From positions 2,976,001 to 3,040,000 of the forward strand of contig OZ245874.1 in assembly GCA_965229335.1 (NCBI GenBank): a stretch of 64,000 bases of DNA. The letters run 5' to 3'. How positions within the stretch are numbered: position 1 is the stretch's first letter; each line of letters starts with the position of its first letter. A program made the position numbers and the translations under genes. Below the pieces are notes generated by a model. The model was not told where the DNA came from, did no database searches, and was given only the letters and a program-made list of their open reading frames with translations. Source of the stretch: JAFKFH01 sp017307375 (GTDB lineage Bacteria; Pseudomonadota; Alphaproteobacteria; Ferrovibrionales; Ferrovibrionaceae). This document shows, one piece after another, positions 17,746-25,581 of this stretch.

Positions 17746-18448
17746 CGATGATCTCGCTGCTGACACCGGATTCCTTCATTGCCTCGATCGCGCCGATGAT
17801 CTGCGCCGCTTCCGGAGATCCCGCGAAGCCGCGCGACAGTTGCAGGACGAGGGGTACTCGCGTCAGAACAACGCGTTGGCCGAACCGGCCGGCCGTGCCA
17901 TGGATGACCGCCAGTGCCTCCAGCGTGACCATCGATCCGACCGCAGCATCGACACGTCCGGCCTCGGTCATCGTCATCGCCTGTTCGTAGCCGTCGACCA
18001 GGTATTTCGTGAACCGGGTATCGCTGTCGTAGGGTTCGCCGATCAGAAGGCCGCGCGACCACGCGACCGTCTTGCCGGCAAGATCTTCAGGGCCGGCGAT
18101 CCGGGAGTTCACGCCGACCAGCAGGCCGTAGTCGAGTTCGGCGAAAACCGTGCCGCGCACCACACGATCGGCGCGGGACTCCGTCCAGGACGTGATCGTG
18201 AACTGGCAGTGGCCGGCCTCGACATCATGGAGCGTGCGTGGCAGCGGCGTGATCTCGATGCGGATCGCCAGGCCCGTCTCCCGGGTCAGCCGGTCCATCA
18301 CCTCTGGATAGATGCCGGTGCCGTCCGTCTTGCGGCCCCAGGGGGCTTCGTCGATGACGCAGGCGGCGAGGCCCGCGGTCTGCGCGGAAACGCCGGCCGG
18401 AATCAGGATGCCGGCCAATAAGCCGATTCGCAGCCATGTCGCGCGCAA
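17711..18448 (-). CDS. Periplasmic solute-binding protein, TTG start
   Basis: 245 residues from TTG at 18448, chosen because it yields an intact signal peptide (MRATWLRIGLLAGILIPAGVSA) and has GAGGG eight bases upstream. The fold is SBP_bac_3-like: CVIDEAPWGRKTDGTGIYPEVMDRL is a typical first lobe, and TVAWSRGLLIGEPYDSDTRF a second-lobe strand. It differs in detail from the 16427 protein. Its 3' end abuts the decayed duplicate, which may have been truncated here. No partner transporter genes are adjacent. Confidence 0.8.
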   Translation of the reverse strand: MRATWLRIGLLAGILIPAGVSAQTAGLAACVIDEAPWGRKTDGTGIYPEVMDRLTRETGLAIRIEITPLPRTLHDVEAGHCQFTITSWTESRADRVVRGTVFAELDYGLLVGVNSRIAGPEDLAGKTVAWSRGLLIGEPYDSDTRFTKYLVDGYEQAMTMTEAGRVDAAVGSMVTLEALAVIHGTAGRFGQRVVLTRVPLVLQLSRGFAGSPEAAQIIGAIEAMKESGVSSEIIARHFARLSGRS

Positions 18449-18550
18449 GGATCGTTCCCTCAGCCGGCCCCGTACAGGCCGCAGTCTAGCACAAGAAACG
18501 CGTGTGCAACTGCAACGACATACCGGGCGCGGCAGGGACGTTTGGATCGG

Positions 18551-19348
18551 TCAGGCCGCCAGTGTCGGGGCGCGGTGGCGGGCGTAGAGGAATTCCAGCA
18601 CGGCCGAGCGGCAGCGGATATAGACCGGGTCGGCGGCCAGGTCGAGCCGCCGCCGGGGGCGATCGAGCGGCACCTCGAGGATCTCGCCGATCGTCGCGGC
18701 CGGGCCGTTGGTCATCATCACGATGCGGTCGGACAGCAGCACGGCTTCGTCGACATCATGGGTGATCATCAGGACGGTATTGCCGAGCTTCTGGTGGATC
18801 TCCATGACCGAATCCTGCAGATGGGCGCGCGTCAGCGCATCCAGTGCCCCGAACGGCTCGTCCAGCAGCAGTACCTTGGGCTCCATGGCCAGCGCACGGG
18901 CGATGCCGACGCGCTGTTTCATGCCGCCGGATATCTCGCCGGGCCGCTTGTCGCGGGCATGCGCCATCTGCACCAGATCGAGATTGTGCATGACCCAGTC
19001 ATGGCGTTCGGACTTGCTGCGAGTGGCCCGGAAAACCTTGTCCACGGCCAGCTTGACATTGTCGTAGACCGTCAGCCAGGGCAGCAGCGAATGGTTCTGG
19101 AAGACCACGGCCCGGTCCGGGCCGGGCTCGTTGACCTCGCGGCCTTCGAGCAGCACACCGCCCCGGGTCGCGCGCAGCAGGCCGGCCACGATGTTCAGCA
19201 GCGTCGACTTGCCACAGCCGGAATGGCCGATGATCGAGATGTACTCGCCCTTGGCGATGCGCAAGCTGACGTCGCGCAGCACTTCGCTGGTCGCCGCGCC
19301 CCGCTGAAACACCTGGTCGATATGGTCGATGGCGAGATAATCGCTCAT
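18551..19348 (-). CDS. nrtD: Nitrate/nitrite ABC transporter ATP-binding protein
   Basis: 265 residues. Walker A GHSGCGKST near 44-52, Q-loop VVFQNHSLLPWL, ABC signature ISGGMKQRVGIARAL near 141, Walker B VLLLDEPFGALD, switch His in MITHDVDEA. Closest in feel to NrtD/NrtC of nitrate, or TauB-type, importers. The ATG at 19348 is internal to a longer open frame and is chosen from family alignment. It lies 14 bases after the permease gene and completes the four-gene nasS-nrtA-nrtB-nrtD operon read from the leader at 22890. The substrate could also be nitrite, cyanate or bicarbonate, but NasS/NasT control favours nitrate. Confidence 0.88.
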   Translation of the reverse strand: MSDYLAIDHIDQVFQRGAATSEVLRDVSLRIAKGEYISIIGHSGCGKSTLLNIVAGLLRATRGGVLLEGREVNEPGPDRAVVFQNHSLLPWLTVYDNVKLAVDKVFRATRSKSERHDWVMHNLDLVQMAHARDKRPGEISGGMKQRVGIARALAMEPKVLLLDEPFGALDALTRAHLQDSVMEIHQKLGNTVLMITHDVDEAVLLSDRIVMMTNGPAATIGEILEVPLDRPRRRLDLAADPVYIRCRSAVLEFLYARHRAPTLAA

Positions 19349-19362
19349 GGTCTTGTCCTCCT

Positions 19363-20247
19363 TCAGGCAGCGCGGGCGGCGAAACGCCCGATCAGCGCGA
19401 TCAGGCGGTCGAGGCAGAAGCCGACGAGGCCGACATAGACCAGGGCCACGACGATGTCGGAGATCAGCGACGAATTCCAGGCATCCCAGATGAAGAACCC
19501 GATGCCGACCCCGCCGATCAGCATCTCGGCGGCGACGATGGCAAGCCAGGACAGGCCGATGCCGATGCGCAGGCCGGTGAAGATGTAGGGGGCGGCGGCG
19601 GGCAGCATGATCTTGGCGAAATATTCGAGGCCGCCGAGCCGGACGACGCGGGCGACGTTGCGGTAGTCCTCGGGGATGTTGCGCACGCCGACGGCGGTAT
19701 TGATGATGATCGGCCAGATCGCGGTGATGAAGATGACGAAGATCGCCGAGGGCTGGCCGTCGCGGAAAGCGGCCAGCGAGATCGGCAGCCAGGCCAGCGG
19801 CGGCACGGTACGCAGCACCTGGAAGATCGGGTCGAGGCCGCGCATCGCCCAGATGCTCTGCCCGATCAGCACGCCGAGGGCGATGCCGGCGACGGCTGCG
19901 AGCACGTAGCCGAGCGCCACGCGCTGGAGGCTGGCGAAGATGTGCCAGAACAATCCCTTGTCGAGCCCGCCGCGGTCGTAGAACGGATGGGCGATCAGTT
20001 CCCAGCTGTCGGAGACCAGCTTGGTCGGCGAGGGCAGGGCGGAGGTGGGCGAGCCCGCTGCCAGCTGCCAGATCGCGATCAGTACGGCCAGCATGACCAG
20101 CGGCGGGACCAGGCGGGTCGCCGCCGCCACGGCTATCGGCTTCACCCGGTCGCGCAGAACGTCCGGCTGGCGGCGGGGCAGTGCGAACAGGGTGGCGCTG
20201 CGGCCGGGAGCGGCCGGCGTCTCGAAGTTCCGGGCGGGCATCGACAT
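19363..20247 (-). CDS. nrtB: Nitrate ABC transporter permease
   Basis: 294 residues, inner membrane. About six hydrophobic segments are visible, starting with LVPPLVMLAVLIAIWQLAAG near 47. The permease coupling loop is near ARVVRLGGLEYFAKIMLPAAAPYI (about 200-223), with the EAA-like pattern. The region ALGVLIGQSIWAMRGLDPIFQVLRTVPPLAWLP is characteristic of NrtB/TauC-like permeases. The ATG at 20247 is preferred; the open frame extends further upstream only as a shadow of nrtA. It partners the ATPase and NrtA in the same transcript. Confidence 0.9.
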   Translation of the reverse strand: MSMPARNFETPAAPGRSATLFALPRRQPDVLRDRVKPIAVAAATRLVPPLVMLAVLIAIWQLAAGSPTSALPSPTKLVSDSWELIAHPFYDRGGLDKGLFWHIFASLQRVALGYVLAAVAGIALGVLIGQSIWAMRGLDPIFQVLRTVPPLAWLPISLAAFRDGQPSAIFVIFITAIWPIIINTAVGVRNIPEDYRNVARVVRLGGLEYFAKIMLPAAAPYIFTGLRIGIGLSWLAIVAAEMLIGGVGIGFFIWDAWNSSLISDIVVALVYVGLVGFCLDRLIALIGRFAARAA

Positions 20248-20270
20248 GGGATGATCTTCCTTCCAGGGCG

Positions 20271-21560
20271 TCAGGCGATGGCGCGCTTGATCGCCAGGCT
20301 GTCGAGATAGGCTTTGGGGTTCGCCGGATCGAAGACCTTGCCGTCGAAGAAGGTCTCCTTGCCGCGCGAGGTCGAGGCCGGGATATCGGCAACGCCGATC
20401 GATTTGGCCGCGGCCCGCCAGATGTCCTCGCGGTTGACCTTCTTGATGAGGCCTGCGCTGTCGAAATCGCCGGGCAGGATGCCCCAACGGATGTTCTCGG
20501 TCAGGAACCAGAGTTCGTGGCTCTGGAACGGGTAGGAGGCCTGGTCGCGCCAGAACTTCATCACCAGGGGCGAATTCTTCACCTCGCGGCCGTCGCCGTA
20601 GTTGATGTCGCCGGACGAGCGGCCGACGATGTCGGCTACGGGCACGTTGAACCAGGCGCGCTTGCCGACGATCTCGCACATCTCCTTGACGTTTTCCGGC
20701 TTGTCGCACCAGATCTGGGCTTCCTGCACCGCCATCGTCAGCGCCTCGGCCGCCTTCGGGTTCTGGTCGACCCAGTCGGCCCGCATCGCGAAGCTCTTCT
20801 CGGGGTGCTTGGCCCAGAGTTCGCCGGTCGACAGCGCGGTATAGCCGATGCCCTGGTTCACCAGCTGGGCGTTCCACGGTTCGCCGACGCAGAAGCAGTC
20901 CATTGTCCCGACCTTCATGTTCGCCACCATCTGCGGCGGCGGGACGACGATGGTCTGGACATCCTTGTCCGGGTCGATACCGCCAGCGGCCAGCCAGTAG
21001 CGGATCCACATGTCATGGGTGCCGCCGCGGAAGGTCATCGCGGCCTTGACCTCCTTGCCGGCAGCGATCGCCTTGGCGAAGGCATCCTTGAGCGGCGCGG
21101 CATCGAGCCGGGCGCCGGTCGCCTGCCAGTTCTTGGCGACCGAGATGGCCTGACCGTCGAGGTTCAGCCGCGCCAGGATATACATCGGCACCGGCTGGTT
21201 GTTCTGGGTCACCTTGCCGGCGGAGATGAGGTAGGGCAGCGGGGTCAGGATATGGGCGCCGTCGATGCCGCCGCCGCCCGAGCCCAGCACGATATTGTCG
21301 CGCGTGGTTCCCCACGAGGCCTGCTTGGCGACCTCGACGTCGGGCATCCCGTATTTCGCGAAAAGACCCTTTTCCTTGGCGATGATCAGCGGCGACGCAT
21401 CGGTCAGCGCGATATAGCCGAGCACGGCCTTCTTGGTTTCGGGTCCCGCACCCTGGGCGAAGGCGCCGGCGGGCAGGGCCGCGCGTGCGGCAGCGAACAG
21501 GGCGGCCGTGCCAGCGGCACCCTTGAGGAAGCTGCGGCGGCGGATGACGGTATTAGCCAT
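20271..21560 (-). CDS. nrtA: Nitrate-binding periplasmic protein
   Basis: 429 residues of the CmpA/NrtA family. It starts MANTVIRRRSFLKGAAGTAA, a twin-arginine signal with RRRSFLKG and a processing site after AGAFAQ, so it is probably exported folded. The binding fold includes ALTDASPLIIAKEKGLFAKYG and TFRGGTHDMWIRYWLAAGGIDPDKD, close to the NrtA pattern. The start is set at 21560, overlapping the nasS stop by eight bases. It binds nitrate for uptake by NrtB/NrtD. A bicarbonate-binding CmpA role is the main alternative. Confidence 0.9.
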   Translation of the reverse strand: MANTVIRRRSFLKGAAGTAALFAAARAALPAGAFAQGAGPETKKAVLGYIALTDASPLIIAKEKGLFAKYGMPDVEVAKQASWGTTRDNIVLGSGGGGIDGAHILTPLPYLISAGKVTQNNQPVPMYILARLNLDGQAISVAKNWQATGARLDAAPLKDAFAKAIAAGKEVKAAMTFRGGTHDMWIRYWLAAGGIDPDKDVQTIVVPPPQMVANMKVGTMDCFCVGEPWNAQLVNQGIGYTALSTGELWAKHPEKSFAMRADWVDQNPKAAEALTMAVQEAQIWCDKPENVKEMCEIVGKRAWFNVPVADIVGRSSGDINYGDGREVKNSPLVMKFWRDQASYPFQSHELWFLTENIRWGILPGDFDSAGLIKKVNREDIWRAAAKSIGVADIPASTSRGKETFFDGKVFDPANPKAYLDSLAIKRAIA

Positions 21561-22680
21561 GGCGGAAGGCTCCTTGCTCGCTGGTTTCTTGTGTCGGAAC
21601 GGGGGCCACACTCGGCGGCCGCTCGAACAGTTGCGCCGCGGCCTCGTAGGCCTGCGGCAGGTAGGTGGCGGCAATGATCGCCGGCACGTCGATATCGAGT
21701 GACGCCTGGCCCCAACGCTGCATCTGAGCCAGCGTCCATTCCGAATTGGTGACGCGGGGCAGGCCCGAGGCCTTGCGGCCGAAGGTGATGAAGTCGACGA
21801 CGTCGCGCTCGTCACCGTCGCCGGTGGTCAGGATGCGGCCGGCCAGCGCGCGTTCGACCAGTTCGGCCGGCGCGTCGACAAAGGCATGGGCAACCATCAG
21901 CCGTGCGACTTCGGCCCGGTTGGCCGGATCGTCGATCCAGTCCTGCGCCTCGATGACGGCGGCGATCAGGGCGTGATGGACTTCCGGCCGCTCGTCCGCC
22001 CAGGCCTTGCGCACGGCCAGGACCTTCTCGAAATGGCCGGGGCGGATTTCGACCGTCGCGGCGACCACGGCGCCGATTCCAAGATCGGCAGCACGCTGGC
22101 ACCAGGGTTCGCCGACGCAATAGCCGTCGAGATGGCGGGCGGCGAGCTTGGCGACCATCAGCGGCGGCGGTACCACGGCGATGCGCACGTCGCGTTCGGG
22201 GTCGATCCCCGAAGCGACCAGCCAGGCACGCAGCAGATAGTTGTGCGAGGACCAGGGAAAGGTGACACCGAAAGTCAGCGGCGGGGCGCCGGCCAGACGA
22301 CGGCGGGCGATGACACGGGCCAGACCCTGGCCCGAATTGAGCGCATCGCGCGGGCCGGGCGAGGCTTCCTGCATCTGCCGGCCCAGCTCGGCCGAAACCG
22401 TGATGTTGTTGCCGCCCCGGTTCAGCACCACGCCCGAGACCAGCGGCGCAGGGAATGCGGTCAGGCCCAGCGCCGAGGCCAGCGGCATCGCCGCCAGCAT
22501 ATGGGCACCGTCGAGCACGCCGACCGACACCTTGTCGCGCACGGTCGCCCAGGACGGCTCGCGCGACAGCACGACGTCGAGGCCGTGGCGGGCGAAGAAA
22601 CCCCGCTGTTCGGCGACGACCAGCGGTGCCGCATCGACCAGCGGCACGAAACCCAGTTTCAGCGTCTCCGATCCACCCAT
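21553..22680 (-). CDS. nasS: NasS-like nitrate sensor protein
   Basis: 375 residues, homologous to NrtA (FGVTFPWSSHNYLLRAWLVASG parallels NrtA's TFRGGTHDMWIRYWLAAGG) but with no signal peptide: it starts MGGSETLKLGFVPLVDAAP. Absence of export is the defining trait of NasS, which holds NasT inactive until nitrate or nitrite binds. GAGG lies eight bases before the ATG. nasT lies upstream on the same strand, separated by the leader. NasS therefore senses nitrate in the cytoplasm and sets expression of its own operon. Confidence 0.9.
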   Translation of the reverse strand: MGGSETLKLGFVPLVDAAPLVVAEQRGFFARHGLDVVLSREPSWATVRDKVSVGVLDGAHMLAAMPLASALGLTAFPAPLVSGVVLNRGGNNITVSAELGRQMQEASPGPRDALNSGQGLARVIARRRLAGAPPLTFGVTFPWSSHNYLLRAWLVASGIDPERDVRIAVVPPPLMVAKLAARHLDGYCVGEPWCQRAADLGIGAVVAATVEIRPGHFEKVLAVRKAWADERPEVHHALIAAVIEAQDWIDDPANRAEVARLMVAHAFVDAPAELVERALAGRILTTGDGDERDVVDFITFGRKASGLPRVTNSEWTLAQMQRWGQASLDIDVPAIIAATYLPQAYEAAAQLFERPPSVAPVPTQETSEQGAFRHG

Positions 22681-22707
22681 CCGTCTTGCCTCGCCTGCCG
22701 AAAAGCC

Positions 22708-22767
22708 AAAAAAAGAGGGCGCCAGAAATACGATCGTCGGATCCCGACAATCGACCTCTGGACGCCC
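22708..22767 (-). terminator. Intrinsic terminator in the nas leader
   Basis: On the minus strand an outer stem (GGGCGTCCAGA, 22767-22757, with TCTGGCGCCC, 22726-22717; one bulged base) encloses an inner stem CGATTGTCGG/CCGACGATCG with a short GAT loop. Seven T follow (22714-22708). It lies about 30-60 bases before nasS, where it would stop transcription unless NasT acts. The structure was read by eye; energies were not computed. Confidence 0.85.
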
Positions 22768-22783
22768 TTGTCCCGCGGATCGG

Positions 22784-22849
22784 CGGCCATCATTGGCCGG
22801 ACCCGCCTAAAGTTGCTCGCAATCGCGCCGTCGAACCGCCTTTGGTTCG
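22784..22849 (-). promoter_or_regulatory. Tandem hexaloop ANTAR-binding RNA (NasT target)
   Basis: Two stem-loops read on the minus strand. P1: CGAACC-[AAAGGC]-GGTTCG (22849-22832). P2: CGGCC-[AATGAT]-GGCCG (22799-22784). Both loops are six bases with A at position 1 and G at position 4, the known signature of ANTAR-protein target RNAs. A 32-base linker separates them and the terminator follows directly. The expected mechanism is NasT binding to P1-P2 and preventing terminator formation when NasS releases it. Confidence 0.88.
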
Positions 22850-22898
22850 GCCCGCCGGTCGGGGGAGGAAACGCCCTGACCGGCTGCCCATGATGCAA

Positions 22899-22914
22899 TG
22901 CAGAAGACGTGCCA
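22899..22914 (-). promoter_or_regulatory. Sigma-54 promoter for the nas operon
   Basis: TGGCACGTCTTCTGCA on the minus strand fits the -24/-12 consensus TGGCAC-N5-TTGC with one mismatch (C for the first T) and the invariant GG-N10-GC spacing. It lies about 50 bases before P1, so a transcript would begin near 22888 and carry the whole ANTAR leader. NtrC control under nitrogen limitation is the usual partner; I found no convincing NtrC box in 22915-23029. Confidence 0.7.
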
Positions 22915-23029
22915 GAAGCGGATCGGCGGAAATTCAGTTGGCGCGGCGCGGTCAGTTGCGCTTCTTTGCCCAACCGGTCGGCATCTGCCGCCAAGTGGTG
23001 GTCAAAAGACGGGCATGTGGCGAAATTGC

Positions 23030-23659
23030 TCAGCCCTTGAGCAGCGAGGCATAGGTAATCAGTCCTTCCGCCACGTCGACCAGCCGCTTGTTCTGGTCCA
23101 TGGCCAGCTTGCGCAGGGCTTTGTAGGCGTCTTCCTCGCTGAGCGCGCGCTGCTCCATCAGGATACCCTTGGCACGCTCGATGACTTTGCGATCGCTCAA
23201 CGCCGCCTTCGCGGTGTCGAGCTCGCGGCGCAGCTTGTCGAAGGCGCGGAAGCGGGCGATTGCGACCTCGATGACCGGTTTGACGCGATGACGTTCCAGC
23301 CCGTCCACGACATAGGCCGACACGCCCGCAGCAATCGCCTCGGTGATCAGCCCAGCCCCTTCGGCGCCGGTGAAGACGACGATGGGCAACGGCCGGTCGC
23401 GGTTGATCGCGGCCACGTCTTCCAGCATGTCGCGGCTGGGCGCGTTCAGGTCCAGGACCACCATGTCCGGTCGCAGCTCCGCGATCCGCTCGGTCAGGTC
23501 CTCGTCGGGCCGGGCGACACCGGCGAGGACGGCGCCGGCTTCGGCCAGGCCGTCGCGCAGCACGGCGACGCGTTCGGCCTCGTCGTCGACCACCAGGACG
23601 CGCAGGGCCTTGGGGGGCTGCGGGGGACGCTTTTGCTCAGGCGGCATCGATCTGCTCAT
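23030..23659 (-). CDS. nasT: NasT-like ANTAR response regulator (antiterminator)
   Basis: 209 residues from the ATG at 23659 (23647 is an alternative; neither has a strong ribosome site). A receiver-like domain (about 18-140) carries VVDDEAER and a potential phospho-acceptor Asp70 in MVVLDLNAP. The C-terminal ANTAR domain reads KVIERAKGILMEQRALSEEDAYKALRKLA, ending near 205. This is the NasT architecture: RNA-binding antiterminator released from NasS by nitrate. It is read toward its own target leader 180 bases downstream. The next gene is divergent, with 81 bases between. Confidence 0.9.
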   Translation of the reverse strand: MSRSMPPEQKRPPQPPKALRVLVVDDEAERVAVLRDGLAEAGAVLAGVARPDEDLTERIAELRPDMVVLDLNAPSRDMLEDVAAINRDRPLPIVVFTGAEGAGLITEAIAAGVSAYVVDGLERHRVKPVIEVAIARFRAFDKLRRELDTAKAALSDRKVIERAKGILMEQRALSEEDAYKALRKLAMDQNKRLVDVAEGLITYASLLKG

Positions 23660-23740
23660 AATCCGGGCATGCTGCGATGCAATATCCGCGCCAGCGTGGT
23701 TCTGGCGGCTGCGCGGCGAGGCGGCTAGAGTGCGCGGGCC

Positions 23741-24961
23741 ATGACGCCAGATATCCTTACAGTCGCCGCCATCCTCATCTTCGTCGCCACCTATGTTGTG
23801 GTCGCGATCGGCAAGGTCCCGGGGCTGCATCTCGATCGGGCCGGAGCCGCCCTGCTCGGCGGTGCGCTGATGGTCGCGGTCGGCGTGCTGACGCCGGAAG
23901 AGGCCTACAAGGCGGTCGACGTGGACACGATCGTGCTGCTGCTGGGCATGATGATCGTGGTGGCCAATCTGCGGCTGTCTGGCTTCTTCGGCCTGGCGCA
24001 GTCATGGGTCGCAGCCCGTGCCGGGCGACCGCTGACACTGCTGGCGGGCATCGTGCTGTTGTCGGCGACGTTGTCGGCGTTCCTGGTCAACGACACCATC
24101 TGCCTGGTGATGACGCCGTTCGTCGCCGACCTGGCGCTGCGGCTGCGGCGCGATCCGATGCCCTATCTGCTGGCGGTCGCGATGGCTTCGAATGTCGGCA
24201 GCGTCGCGACCATCACCGGCAATCCGCAGAACATGATCATCGGCACGGTCTCCGGGCTGTCCTACGGCGGGTTCGCCGCCGCGCTGGCGCCGGTGGCCCT
24301 GGCCGGCGCGGTCATGACGACGGTGCTGATCGCCGTCGTCTACCGGCGCGAATTCTTCGGCGGCGGGCGCCTGGTGCTGGAGGCGGCGCCGGTGCGTTAT
24401 CACGGGCCGCTGGTGACCAAGACGCTGGTGGTGCTGGCCGCGATGGTCGCGCTGTTCTTCGCCGGCGTGCCGATCGCCAAGGTGGCGATCTGCGGGGGCG
24501 CGCTGCTGCTCGTCACCCGCCGGGTCAAGCCGGGCAAGGTCTATCGCGATGTCGACTGGCCCTTGCTGGTCATGTTCTGCGGCCTGTTCATCACCGTGGC
24601 CGGGCTGGAAAAGATGCTGGTCACGCCCGATCTCGTCCGTCAGGTCGGCGGGTTGCAGCTTGACCGGCCGGGCATGCTGAGCCTGGTGACTGCCATTCTG
24701 TCGAACGTCGTCTCGAACGTGCCGGCGGTCCTGGTGCTGAAGCCTTTTGTCGCCGCCACCGCCGATCCACAGCGGGCCTGGACGGTGGTCGCCATGGCCT
24801 CGACCCTGGCCGGCAACTTCACCCTGCTGGGGTCGGTCGCCAACCTGATCGTCGCCGAACGGGCGAAAGCCTACGGGGTAACGGTCCGCTTCATGCCGTA
24901 CTTCATCGTCGGCGCGCCGCTGACCATCCTCACCATCCTGTTTGGCGTCTGGTGGCTCTAG
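23741..24961 (+). CDS. ArsB/NhaD-superfamily anion transporter
   Basis: 406 residues with about ten to eleven hydrophobic segments. Features of the ion-transporter/SLC13 superfamily are visible: FLVNDTICLVMTPFV near 115 and SNVVSNVPAVLVLKP near 325, two inverted-repeat NxT/S-type motifs, and TITGNPQNMIIG near 160. It probably exports or imports an inorganic or dicarboxylate anion; whether arsenite, nitrite, sulfate or a carboxylate cannot be told. It is divergent from nasT and convergent (four-base overlap) with the TetR gene. Confidence 0.85.
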   Translation: MTPDILTVAAILIFVATYVVVAIGKVPGLHLDRAGAALLGGALMVAVGVLTPEEAYKAVDVDTIVLLLGMMIVVANLRLSGFFGLAQSWVAARAGRPLTLLAGIVLLSATLSAFLVNDTICLVMTPFVADLALRLRRDPMPYLLAVAMASNVGSVATITGNPQNMIIGTVSGLSYGGFAAALAPVALAGAVMTTVLIAVVYRREFFGGGRLVLEAAPVRYHGPLVTKTLVVLAAMVALFFAGVPIAKVAICGGALLLVTRRVKPGKVYRDVDWPLLVMFCGLFITVAGLEKMLVTPDLVRQVGGLQLDRPGMLSLVTAILSNVVSNVPAVLVLKPFVAATADPQRAWTVVAMASTLAGNFTLLGSVANLIVAERAKAYGVTVRFMPYFIVGAPLTILTILFGVWWL

Positions 24962-25581
24962 CCGGCGTTGCCCGGCTGCAGCACGGCCTGGAGGCCGGCA
25001 AGCTGATACGACCAGAATGCCGCGAAGGCACGTTCGATATTCTCCCGCTCGTCGTAGCGGTCGAGAACGTCGACGATCATGTCGACCGTGCGGGTGAACA
25101 AGCGGTTCAGGATGAAGCGGGTTTCGGCGGGTACCGACCTGCCGCTCGCCTGCTGCTGCATGAAGCGTGCGGCCAGTCGTTCCATCTCGCCGATCAGCAG
25201 GCCGCGGACATGGCAATAGCGCGTACCATCGGCACCACGCAGCAGGATGATCACGGTCAGTCGATGCGCGATCCAGAAAGACAGGAGGCGATGTGCCGAC
25301 AGCGACTGGCCTGCTTGGCCGGTAGGCCAGTGCGTGCGGGTCTTCAACTCGCGGATGCGCGCACGCACGAGGCGCAGCAGCTGCGCGGCCAGCGCCGGCG
25401 TCAACAGGGATTCCAGCAGGCCTTCCTTGTTGGGGAAGTACTTGTAGATGTTGCTGGCGGTGACCCCGGCGTGGGCCGCAACGTCGGCCAGGGTGGCGGC
25501 GCGATAGCCCTTGTCGGCAAACACCCGCGCCGCCGAAGCCAGGATGTTCTGTCGGACATTGTCCTTAAGCCGTTGCGGCAT
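24958..25581 (-). CDS. TetR-family transcriptional regulator
   Basis: 207 residues. The N-terminal helix-turn-helix is NILASAARVFADKGYRAATLADVAAHAGVTASNIYKYFPNKEGL (12-55), textbook TetR. The C-terminal ligand domain is unassigned. Its start overlaps the amidase stop by 17 bases, so the two form one operon. The palindrome upstream of the amidase is the likely operator. The effector is probably the amidase substrate or product. Confidence 0.92.
   Translation of the reverse strand: MPQRLKDNVRQNILASAARVFADKGYRAATLADVAAHAGVTASNIYKYFPNKEGLLESLLTPALAAQLLRLVRARIRELKTRTHWPTGQAGQSLSAHRLLSFWIAHRLTVIILLRGADGTRYCHVRGLLIGEMERLAARFMQQQASGRSVPAETRFILNRLFTRTVDMIVDVLDRYDERENIERAFAAFWSYQLAGLQAVLQPGNAG

Noticed and set aside
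22915..23029. NtrC binding sites upstream of the nas sigma-54 promoter
   Set aside because: Looked for GCAC-N7-GTGC-like pairs; only partial matches were seen, not enough to annotate.
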